Assembly: GCA_964446585.1 (NCBI GenBank)
Contig: CAYUPI010000019.1
Span: 37,485 to 101,484 of the forward strand
Direction: 5' to 3'
Source: CAYUPI01 sp964446585
GTDB lineage: Bacteria; Verrucomicrobiota; Verrucomicrobiia; Limisphaerales; UBA8199
Length of the DNA: 64,000 bases
The notes under the pieces were generated by a model. It ran no database searches and had not been told where the DNA came from. It saw only the letters and a list, made by a program, of their open reading frames with translations. Made by a program: the position numbers and the translations under genes. Of this stretch, positions 8,397-15,588 are shown piece by piece (the stretch's first letter is position 1; the number at the start of each line of letters is the position of its first letter).

Positions 8397-8510
8397 TATC
8401 ACTTTTTGACGAAGCTGTTGACATTCCGCATTCTCCTTTCGCAAAGAGTCGACAGTCGCGCAAAAAAAGCAATTTCTTACAGGGCCGCGACGTGTTAACT
8501 TATCACCCTT

Positions 8511-8729
8511 ATGAGCGTGACCGTCAACCTTAGCGCCGACGAAGTGGCTCAAATCAAGCGCTTTACCGACATCGCTAACGAGGGCGACGCCGTGACCAAG
8601 GCCGCTCGAGAATTCCTGCGGGTTGTCAAACTTCGGGAATTGAAAGCCGCCTCTGGGAACGTCGATTATCAGGACGCCGGTGAAGCCCTGGAAGCACTTG
8701 AACTCCGCGAACGCGGCTCAAGTCAGTGA
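8511..8729 (+). CDS. VapB-type antitoxin
   Basis: The 72-residue protein has a short beta strand (SVTVNLSADEVAQIKR) followed by helices, as in ribbon-helix-helix antitoxins, and an acidic C-terminal part that would thread into the toxin. It lies directly upstream of a PIN-domain toxin gene, and the stop overlaps the toxin GTG by 4 bp. As antitoxin it would neutralise the RNase and repress its own promoter. The family assignment rests mainly on the partner gene, because antitoxin sequences diverge quickly. Confidence 0.8.
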   Translation: MSVTVNLSADEVAQIKRFTDIANEGDAVTKAAREFLRVVKLRELKAASGNVDYQDAGEALEALELRERGSSQ

Positions 8730-9118
8730 CCGTCGCCAATTTGGTCCTGGTTGACACAGGCATTTGGTCCGCATTTTTCTCGAAATCCGCCTCAACGGAA
8801 AAGCGCGCACTCGATGTTCTTCTCGATGATGACCGAGTTGCCCTCACCGGACCAATCCTCGCCGAGGTTCTTCGCGGATTTCGTCGCGCCGAGCAGGCAG
8901 ACTGGGTGGCGTCACGTCTGCGTTCGGCCCACTATCTTGAGCCAACCTGGGAGGACTGGCGCAATGCGGCGGCCCTCGGTCGTGAGTTGGCGGCAAAAGG
9001 ACACGATTTGCCGCTAACTGACCTGGTAATTTCGGCACTGGCACAGCGCGTACCTGCCCTCGTGTTTACTTCAGATCCTCACTTCGATTTGATGCCGGAC
9101 CTGAAGAGGTATCGCTAG
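8726..9118 (+). CDS. VapC-type PIN-domain ribonuclease toxin
   Basis: The 130-residue protein has the size and acidic quartet of a PIN-domain RNase: D10 in LVDTGIW, E47 in LAEVLRG, D99 in PLTDLVISA and D117 in TSDPHFD. These residues coordinate the Mg2+ that cleaves RNA. The GTG start overlaps the antitoxin stop (GTGA), so toxin translation is coupled to antitoxin. All four acidic residues are present, so the toxin looks intact. The RNA target is not predictable from sequence. Confidence 0.9.
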   Translation: MTVANLVLVDTGIWSAFFSKSASTEKRALDVLLDDDRVALTGPILAEVLRGFRRAEQADWVASRLRSAHYLEPTWEDWRNAAALGRELAAKGHDLPLTDLVISALAQRVPALVFTSDPHFDLMPDLKRYR

Positions 9119-9184
9119 AGTTCCAGGCTGTGGTGAAGGCGTATTTGGAGGGACGCCGCCACAGGGCTATCGTTGGCCGGAAGC

Positions 9185-9859
9185 ATGATTCGGCGTGATT
9201 ACATTCTGCGGATGATCGAGCAGTTCATCCAGGCGCTGAGGCGCATCCGTTCGTTGAAAAAGGAGCAGCTCTGGTCGGAAACGGCTGCGAGCCTCGATGA
9301 GGAGTTCCAGCGCCTGATAGGTGAAGGAGCGAAGGCCGTTACAGGGCTCAGTCAAACTGAATTGGTCGCCCGCCTGATCCGTGGCGAACCGACTCAGGTG
9401 GTGCACACGAAAACGCTTTTGCTGGTCACTCTGTTGCAGGAAGCGGGCGATCTGGCAACGCGGCTAGAGCGACCTGAAGAGGCCCGAGCGTGCTATCTGA
9501 AAGGCTTGCATCTACTGCTCTACGCATTGGCCGCAGAAGAAGTCCACGAGATGCCGGACTTTGTGCCCAGGATTGAAGTATTCGTCACCCGATTGCAACC
9601 GTCGCCCTTGCCGCTCGAAACCAGCGCACTACTTATGCAACACTACGAACGAACTGGAGAGTTCGCTAAAGCCGAGGACGCCCTTTTTGCGATGCTCGAG
9701 GGCGAGCCGGATAATCCACGCCTGCTCCAGTTCGGAATTTCATTCTACCGCCGCCTCGAAGGCCGAAGCGACGCCAGTCTCGAGGCCGGCAATCTGCCGC
9801 GAGCTGAGGTCGAGGCGGGTCTGGCAGATTTGCGCAACCGCCAGGTCAGCACCGGATAG
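9185..9859 (+). CDS. DUF6483-family TPR-like protein
   Basis: The 224-residue protein opens with IRRDYILRMIEQFIQAL, which I associate with the DUF6483 family. It is all-helical, with TPR-like pairs around residues 80-105 (GDLATRLERPEEARACYLKGLHL) and 155-185 (GEFAKAEDALFAMLEGEPDN). There is no signal peptide, so it is cytosolic. The ATG at 9185 is preferred over an in-frame TTG at 9173. It stands alone between vapC and a convergent gene. Function is unknown; TPR content suggests protein binding. Confidence 0.75.
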   Translation: MIRRDYILRMIEQFIQALRRIRSLKKEQLWSETAASLDEEFQRLIGEGAKAVTGLSQTELVARLIRGEPTQVVHTKTLLLVTLLQEAGDLATRLERPEEARACYLKGLHLLLYALAAEEVHEMPDFVPRIEVFVTRLQPSPLPLETSALLMQHYERTGEFAKAEDALFAMLEGEPDNPRLLQFGISFYRRLEGRSDASLEAGNLPRAEVEAGLADLRNRQVSTG

Positions 9860-9881
9860 CCCACCTTCTGGCTCTAGCGCA

Positions 9882-10346
9882 TCACAGCGGCTTCGAGACA
9901 TGCTCGTGGAAGATGAGCCAGTGTGTCCCGCGCTTTTCCCAAAAAAGCGTATGCCGCCCGTCGAACTCCATCGGCTCGCCCTCTTTCGGTTTGATCGTGG
10001 CATGGAACGTTAGCGTCACCAGGGCCACGTCTCCTCTGCGGGTCACTTTCAGGTCATGGTGCGGCGTAATCGTAAGGCTGGCAAAAGTCGAAGCGACATG
10101 CTCCTTAAAATTGTCGCGGTACTCCTTCCAACCGTGGGTGTACTTGAGCGGTGCAACATCGAAGAACACCAGGTCCGCGTCCTTGGCGTAAAGTGACGCC
10201 GCCTTGTCCGGGTCGAGCGTGCTCCAGGCCTGGTAGTACTGTTTGATTAGATCGCCGAAGACGGTGTTGTCTTTGGTCCTGGAGGCTCCGAAAGCCGCCG
10301 TCGCCAGGGTAAAACCTGTTAATCCGCAAATAATTAGACGTTTCAT
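9882..10346 (-). CDS. Exported NTF2-like (SnoaL/DUF4440-type) protein
   Basis: The 154-residue product has a signal peptide (MKRLIICGLTGFTLATAAFG) and one NTF2-like cone domain. The helix YYQAWSTLDPDKAASLYAKDAD (about 38-59) and the strand pattern ending in GTHWLIFHEHVS are typical of the fold. Such domains bind small molecules or act as isomerases and hydrolases in a pocket, but no specific catalytic pair can be assigned. The open frame extends further upstream; the start at 10346 gives the signal peptide. It is convergent with the DUF6483 gene and divergent from proA. Confidence 0.75.
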   Translation of the reverse strand: MKRLIICGLTGFTLATAAFGASRTKDNTVFGDLIKQYYQAWSTLDPDKAASLYAKDADLVFFDVAPLKYTHGWKEYRDNFKEHVASTFASLTITPHHDLKVTRRGDVALVTLTFHATIKPKEGEPMEFDGRHTLFWEKRGTHWLIFHEHVSKPL

Positions 10347-10502
10347 TGTGTTGATTGCTATGAAGGTTTCTGGGCCGAGGCCTTTGTAAGCCAGCGTGGT
10401 GCCGAGAGTCAAGCAGCGGTAGAGCGTGCCGTACCAGCCGGACGGTGGTAGCGCGCCCGATTTCCCACTTTTCAGTTTGCCGTTTTGGCTTACTGTTCCC
10501 CG

Positions 10503-11789
10503 ATGCCATTGACCGAGCAGATCACTCAGTTAGCCCAACAGGCCAAAGCCGCCTCGCGAGACTTGGCTCAATTGGCCACTGACGAGAAGAACACTTGCCT
10601 CCTGGCCATGGCCACAGAGCTGGAGGAGGAGGCCGCAGGCATCAAACGAGCCAACGCTCAGGACATGGAAGTGGGCGTCAGCCTGGGGCTGAGCTCTGCT
10701 ATGCTCGATCGGCTCAAGCTGGATGACAAAAGGATTTCGCAAATGGCCAATGGCCTGCGCGAAGTGGCTGCTTTGCCCGATCCAGTCGGCCGAATCCTCG
10801 ATGAGCGCGTGCGGCCCAATGGCCTCAGGCTCCAAAAAATTTCAACTCCGATTGGCGTTATCGTGATCATTTATGAATCGCGACCAAATGTCACTGCCGA
10901 TGCGGCGGGACTCTGCTTCAAGTCCGGCAACGCCACGATTCTGCGTGGCGGCAAGGAGGCGCTGAATTCCAATCAAACTATCGCCCGGATCATGGCGGCA
11001 GCGGGCGACAAGGCGCTGGCGAAATTCCCCGAGTACGCGATCCAGGTCGTGCCCACGACCGAACGCGAGGCCATACCGCTCCTGCTCTCTCTCACGCAAT
11101 ATATTGACCTCTGCATGCCTCGCGGGGGCGAGGGCCTCATCCGCGCCGTGGCCGAATGTTCCAAGGTGCCTGTGATCAAACATTACAAGGGCGTTTGCCA
11201 CGTTTATGTGGACGCCGAGGCCGATTTGAAGATGGCTGAGGAAATTGTGCTTAACGCCAAAGTGCAGCGGCCAGCCGTATGCAATTCCATGGAAACACTG
11301 CTGGTGGACCGCACAATCGCCACAGTTTTTCTCCCCGCAGTGACGCGCCTCCTTAGCGAAAAACATGTCCAGCTCCGCATAGACCCCGAAGCTGAAGCGA
11401 TCCTGACCTCGGACCTCCGACCTCCGGACTCCGACCTCCGCCGGGCCAGCGACCAGGATTTTTTCACCGAGTACAACGATTACATCCTCAATGTGCGCGT
11501 CGTGAATGACGTCCGGCAGGCCATCGACCACATCAACCACTACGGCTCGGCCCATTCGGACAGCATCGTGACACGGAATGAAGCGTGCGCGCGGCAGTTC
11601 CTCCACGAGGTGGACTCCGCTACTGTGTATTGGAACGCCTCGACGCGGTTCACCGACGGTGGCGAGTTCGGCATGGGCGCCGAAATCGGCATCAGCACCG
11701 ACAAGATCGGCGCGCGTGGACCCATGGGGCTGGAGGAATTGACCAGCTACAAATGGATTGGTTTCGGGAACGGACAAACAAGGACGTAG
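10503..11789 (+). CDS. proA: Gamma-glutamyl phosphate reductase
   Basis: ProA reduces gamma-glutamyl phosphate to glutamate semialdehyde with NADPH in proline synthesis. The 428-residue product has the ALDH-like fold with IYESRPNVTADAAGLC (about 123-138), SGNATILRGGKEA, MPRGGEGLI and the catalytic C260 in VQRPAVCNSMETLL. After residue 300 there is an unusual insert (LTSDLRPPDSDLRR) encoded by five tandem heptamers. It sits just before the FFTEYNDYILN segment that belongs to the family. The frame is kept, so the enzyme may still be active. It heads a three-gene unit with an unknown protein and marC. Confidence 0.95.
   Translation: MPLTEQITQLAQQAKAASRDLAQLATDEKNTCLLAMATELEEEAAGIKRANAQDMEVGVSLGLSSAMLDRLKLDDKRISQMANGLREVAALPDPVGRILDERVRPNGLRLQKISTPIGVIVIIYESRPNVTADAAGLCFKSGNATILRGGKEALNSNQTIARIMAAAGDKALAKFPEYAIQVVPTTEREAIPLLLSLTQYIDLCMPRGGEGLIRAVAECSKVPVIKHYKGVCHVYVDAEADLKMAEEIVLNAKVQRPAVCNSMETLLVDRTIATVFLPAVTRLLSEKHVQLRIDPEAEAILTSDLRPPDSDLRRASDQDFFTEYNDYILNVRVVNDVRQAIDHINHYGSAHSDSIVTRNEACARQFLHEVDSATVYWNASTRFTDGGEFGMGAEIGISTDKIGARGPMGLEELTSYKWIGFGNGQTRT
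11403..11437. repeat. Five tandem heptamers (CCGACCT type) inside proA
   Basis: The units are CTGACCT, CGGACCT, CCGACCT, CCGGACT and CCGACCT, 35 bp in total. They encode an Arg/Asp/Pro-rich insert in ProA. Length and unit number equal those of the array at 902-936, and the unit xxGGACT/xxGACCT is clearly related. Confidence 0.85.
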
Positions 11790-11794
11790 GCTTG

Positions 11795-13147
11795 ATGAAT
11801 ACCACCACAAGTTCGACTCCGGTGGAGACGCCGCAATCTCTGTCTCCTGCCGGCGCGGCCCTCCGAGTCCGCCAGGCGTTGCCCAAGGAAGGATTGTTTG
11901 CCGGCCACGAGTGGCGCATCTCCCCGGCGCCATTCCGGGTCGGGCCCGAACTGGCTGGCGACCTGGAACAGCTCGGCCGCGTTTTGTTGCAATTCTATGA
12001 GGCGGTTAATTTGTTGTACCGCAAGAGCGCGGAAGGCAAGCAGCCGGAGTGGGTGGCGCGCTGGCTGGATCAGGGAAAACCGGCGGAGCTCATCCAACTC
12101 CAGCGCTCTCCCGCTCTCAAAAACGATTTGCCCCGGGTCATCCGCCCGGACCTACTACTGACCGAACACGGCGTGAGCGTGACCGAGCTGGATTCGGTAC
12201 CCGGAGGCATCGGCCTGACGGCCTGGTTGAATCAGACTTATTCCGATTTGGGCGCTTCTGTCCTTGGCGGCGCGGAAGGTATGTCACGCGGTTTCGCCAG
12301 CATCTTCGGCGAGGCCCCCACGGTCCACGTGGTCGTTTCCGAGGAAGCCGCGACGTATCGGCCGGAAATGACCTGGCTCGCTCGACAGTTGGGCCGCGAC
12401 CGGTACCGAATTCAAGACGCGGGCTTCTCGGAGCCGGCGGTGGGCGATGCGGTCTATAGGTTCTTTGAGTTGTTCGATCTGGCGAATGTGCCAGGATCCA
12501 AGAACCTCTTTGAACTCGCGGCAGACCGGCGCATCCGGCTCACGCCGCCGCCGAAGCCGTTTTTCGAGGAAAAGATGTTGTTCGCCCTGCTCTGGAACCG
12601 CAACTTGTACGGGTTTTGGCGGCAGGAACTGGGCGAGCGCTTCTTCGAGCGGCTGCGCCGCCTGGTCCCCTACACCTGGCTGGTGGATCCCTCGGCGCTC
12701 CCGCCCCATGCCGCGATCCCGGAGTTGAATCTGACCGACTGGCACCAGCTCAAGCTGTTGTCGCAAAAGGAACGCGAGCTGATCCTGAAAGTCTCTGGAT
12801 TCTCGGCCCATGCCTGGGGCGCGCGTGGCGTCTTTCTCGGCAGCGATCTGTCTCATGCGGATTGGGCGGCGGCGGTCGATCAGGCCATCGCCGGCTTCGG
12901 CCACTCACCGCGTGTCTTGCAGCGCTACCATAAGCCGCGCCTGGTGGAAGCCCAATGGTTCGATTTCGAGCACGGTCAACTGGTGGGGATGAATGGCCGC
13001 GCCCGGCTCTGCCCATACTACTTTGTAAGCGGTGAAGCCGAAACCGCCCGGGCGCACCTGGGCGGCGTGCTGGCCACCATCTGTCCGGCGGACAAAAAGA
13101 TCATTCATGGCATGACCGACGCCATATTCGCGCCGTGCTCGGTATGA
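11795..13147 (+). CDS. Conserved-looking hypothetical 450-residue protein
   Basis: This soluble protein has no signal peptide. Motifs include RPDLLLTEHGVSVTELD, then VPGGIGLTAWL (about 160-170), VVVSEEAATYRPEM, LFALLWNR and KVSGFSAHAWGARGVFLG (about 350-367). The acidic-then-PGG pattern and the Lys-Ala-Gly-rich loop faintly recall ATP-grasp or glutathionylspermidine-synthase-type ligases, but I cannot align the catalytic residues. It starts 5 bases after proA and overlaps marC by 4 bp (ATGA), so it is part of a tight operon. A link to amino-acid or peptide ligation chemistry is inference only. Confidence 0.6.
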   Translation: MNTTTSSTPVETPQSLSPAGAALRVRQALPKEGLFAGHEWRISPAPFRVGPELAGDLEQLGRVLLQFYEAVNLLYRKSAEGKQPEWVARWLDQGKPAELIQLQRSPALKNDLPRVIRPDLLLTEHGVSVTELDSVPGGIGLTAWLNQTYSDLGASVLGGAEGMSRGFASIFGEAPTVHVVVSEEAATYRPEMTWLARQLGRDRYRIQDAGFSEPAVGDAVYRFFELFDLANVPGSKNLFELAADRRIRLTPPPKPFFEEKMLFALLWNRNLYGFWRQELGERFFERLRRLVPYTWLVDPSALPPHAAIPELNLTDWHQLKLLSQKERELILKVSGFSAHAWGARGVFLGSDLSHADWAAAVDQAIAGFGHSPRVLQRYHKPRLVEAQWFDFEHGQLVGMNGRARLCPYYFVSGEAETARAHLGGVLATICPADKKIIHGMTDAIFAPCSV

Positions 13148-13788
13148 GCCTGCCGGAGTACATCTTCCTCGCGTCCAGCTCGCTCTTTGTGATCGTGGAC
13201 CCCCTGGCAACCGTGCCGGCCTTTTTGGCCATGACGCCAGCCGATACTCCCGAGCAACGCATCCGCATGGCGCGCCTTGCGTGTTGCGTCATGGCGGGTG
13301 TGCTCGTTGGGTTCGCCGCCGCCGGCCAGTGGATCTTCAAATTTCTCGGCATTACCATGCCGGCGTTTCAAATCGCCGCCAGTATCGTCCTGCTTCTGGT
13401 CGCCCTGGACATGCTCCGCGCCCAGCGCTCGCGCGTCCAGGAAACCTCGGAAGAAACCGCTGCCGGTGTGGTGAAAACCGACATCGCCGTTACCCCGCTG
13501 GCGATTCCGATGCTGGCCGGTCCCGGCGCGATCTCAACAGCCATCCTGCTCCAAAACCAGGCGGCGACCGTGACTCAGCGCGTGGCCCTGTATCTTTGTA
13601 TTCTTGCGGTCGCGCTTGCCAGCTACCTGATCCTGCGCATCTCCGCCCGCGGCGCCCGCTGGCTCAGCCCGATCGCCATGAAGATAACCGTCCGCATCAT
13701 GGGCCTGCTGCTGGCGGCAGTTGCCGTTCAATTCATGCTCAACGCTGTCCGGGACCTAAAGCTCGATTGGTTCGCCGTGCACCTCTGA
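13144..13788 (+). CDS. MarC-family integral membrane protein
   Basis: The 214-residue product has six membrane helices and the two sequence blocks typical of MarC/UPF0056: FVIVDPLATVPAFLAMTP (about 16-33) and VTPLAIPMLAGPGAISTAIL (about 116-135). These form the pseudo-repeated hairpins of the fold. The function of the family is not established, and a small-molecule transport role is only suspected. The ATG at 13144 overlaps the preceding stop; a GTG at 13135 is also possible. Confidence 0.88.
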   Translation: MSLPEYIFLASSSLFVIVDPLATVPAFLAMTPADTPEQRIRMARLACCVMAGVLVGFAAAGQWIFKFLGITMPAFQIAASIVLLLVALDMLRAQRSRVQETSEETAAGVVKTDIAVTPLAIPMLAGPGAISTAILLQNQAATVTQRVALYLCILAVALASYLILRISARGARWLSPIAMKITVRIMGLLLAAVAVQFMLNAVRDLKLDWFAVHL

Positions 13789-13858
13789 ACCTCTTCGCGG
13801 TTGGCGCCGCCAGGATCACAGAAAAAAGCCGCTATGGAAAAGCCAGGAAGAGCAGAGT

Positions 13859-13935
<77 letters not shown>

Positions 13936-14066
13936 ATCAACTTACGGCTTAATCATGCCTTGGCCCGGCGGTTGCGCAAGTCGATTCGCGAAGAAAATTA
14001 CCGAACACCTCTCTTGATGCTGTGAGATCGACGATGCGACAGGCTCGAGCGGGAATCAGATCGACT

Positions 14067-14759
14067 TCACAGCGCCTCGCGGCCGTACTTCACCAGCTTG
14101 AGTTCGCCATCAAAGATCAAGCCGATACCCGGGGCGTACAGCTTCCGCTCCTTTGCTTTTTCCAAAGGCGAACCTTCCTCGGTTTCGAGGCAGCCGTCAA
14201 ATCGGCCGGCCGGTGTGTTGAACTCCGCGCCCAGGCTCACCACCTCCGCGCGGTCCATGGCCACTTTCGGAGCGATTTCCTGATAGTATTTGGCCCCGAG
14301 CAGCGGCCGGCCGGGCATTGCCAGCCCGAAAGTTGCGCCCCTGACTCCAGCCCTCCAGGAGCCCTCGTGTCCGACGACTTTCCCACCCTTGTAAAAATCC
14401 ACATCTTCGCCGAAGTAAAACACATCGCTCGTCCGCGTCGAGATCGCGAAAAAATTGCGGCTGACCTCGGCCAGCTCACCATTGATGGTTTCCCGCTCCT
14501 CCACGACTCGTGTCTCGACGCCGTCCACGCGTTCCGTCTGATTGAGTACGGTAATAATCAGGACAGTTTTCTTGCCCCGCTCGGTCCCTTCGAGAACGAG
14601 GCGGAATCCGGGCGTGAGATTTAAAAATCGGTTTGTGCCGACGGATGCTAACTCCGTTTTGTCCACGTCGAATTTGTCCGTGAACTTGTGCTGTGAGGCT
14701 GTGCCGGCTGCGGGAGCGCAGATTAAACAACCTCCGGCTAAAAGTACGAACCATTTCAT
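14067..14759 (-). CDS. Exported hypothetical protein, 230 residues
   Basis: The product begins with a signal peptide (MKWFVLLAGGCLICAPAAGTAS) and continues as a soluble beta-rich domain. Several strands are visible (RLVLEGTERGKKTVLIITVL, VVEERETINGELAEVSRNFF), and a central DVFYFGEDVDFYKGGKVVGHEGSW resembles a hinge. The end GIGLIFDGELKLVKYG recalls lipoprotein-carrier-like or DUF3108-type exported beta domains. No enzyme motif is seen. The frame runs upstream into the PEP-CTERM gene, but the ATG at 14759 yields the signal peptide. Confidence 0.7.
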   Translation of the reverse strand: MKWFVLLAGGCLICAPAAGTASQHKFTDKFDVDKTELASVGTNRFLNLTPGFRLVLEGTERGKKTVLIITVLNQTERVDGVETRVVEERETINGELAEVSRNFFAISTRTSDVFYFGEDVDFYKGGKVVGHEGSWRAGVRGATFGLAMPGRPLLGAKYYQEIAPKVAMDRAEVVSLGAEFNTPAGRFDGCLETEEGSPLEKAKERKLYAPGIGLIFDGELKLVKYGREAL

Positions 14760-14787
14760 AGTGCGGCCTCCCGTCGCTCCATCAGCT

Positions 14788-15501
14788 CTAAACAGCGGCT
14801 GGCCGATGAAGCCGCCGGAGAACAACGAGAGCGATACCTCCGGCGATGAGGCACGCGAACGAGCCGGGCTCGGGGACATTTGTTGATACGCCGTCGGCCT
14901 GGAAAGCAAGGGCAGCCCCGGCTCCCGGCGGGTTGAAGGCCGTCGGAGGATTCGCACCTGATCCCGTGCCCGCGGCACCGCTGAAGGTCATCAGTGTGCC
15001 CGGAGCGCCGGTAAACGAAAACGGCGGGGCCAGGACGAGATCCACGTTTAAGCCCTGATCCGGCGAGACATTTCCCACGGCTACCCAGTAAGTCGTGAGC
15101 GGCGCCAGTTCTATGTCGGTCGTGGCTGGAAAGGACCAGAGTTGGGATTGGGACCCGGTGATCTGCTTAACGCCCAGATCAGCCAGCGAAATCCCCACTT
15201 GGCCGACGTCGTTGGAAAAGAGGCGAACATCGGCCATACTGGCGCTGGCTCCACCCTGGACGAGCGAAAGTGTCACATTGGTTAGCATCCAGCCCTGCGG
15301 GCCAGTTTGGAAGGGAGAAGCGACCCAGTTGCTGGGGGTAAAGAGGACCGTCTGCAAAGTATTGCTGAGCGATGAAACAATCGTATCAGCCTGGGCCGAG
15401 CTGCCCAGCAGGCCGAGCGATGCGATCACGGCGAGGAGTCCAGGACTACTCCATCGCGAAGACTTGGCGGCTCTGCAAACAGAACTCTCTCGGAGCGTCA
15501 T
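14788..15501 (-). CDS. PEP-CTERM protein with choice-of-anchor R-like domain
   Basis: The 237-residue protein has an N-terminal signal (LLAVIASLGLLGSSAQA). A single beta-sandwich domain (about 40-200) follows, with the VLFTPSNWVASPFQTGP and GWMLTNVTLSL blocks I associate with choice-of-anchor R proteins. The C-terminus is a textbook sorting signal: VPEPGSF, a hydrophobic helix, then RRLHR. Such proteins are processed by an EpsH-type exosortase, and the glycine/serine-rich linker before the signal is typical. No exosortase lies in this window. It is followed downstream by the exported protein gene at 14067. Confidence 0.85.
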   Translation of the reverse strand: MTLRESSVCRAAKSSRWSSPGLLAVIASLGLLGSSAQADTIVSSLSNTLQTVLFTPSNWVASPFQTGPQGWMLTNVTLSLVQGGASASMADVRLFSNDVGQVGISLADLGVKQITGSQSQLWSFPATTDIELAPLTTYWVAVGNVSPDQGLNVDLVLAPPFSFTGAPGTLMTFSGAAGTGSGANPPTAFNPPGAGAALAFQADGVSTNVPEPGSFACLIAGGIALVVLRRLHRPAAV

Positions 15502-15588
15502 AGTCCACCTAACAGAACCATAGCTTGGAGCCGAGAAAAGACGATCGACCGGCCGGACGCAAGCATTTTTTTGCCAGGCACAGATTCT

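Noticed and set aside
8418..8423. TTGACA upstream of the VapBC pair
   Set aside because: No -10-like hexamer lies 16-18 bases downstream.
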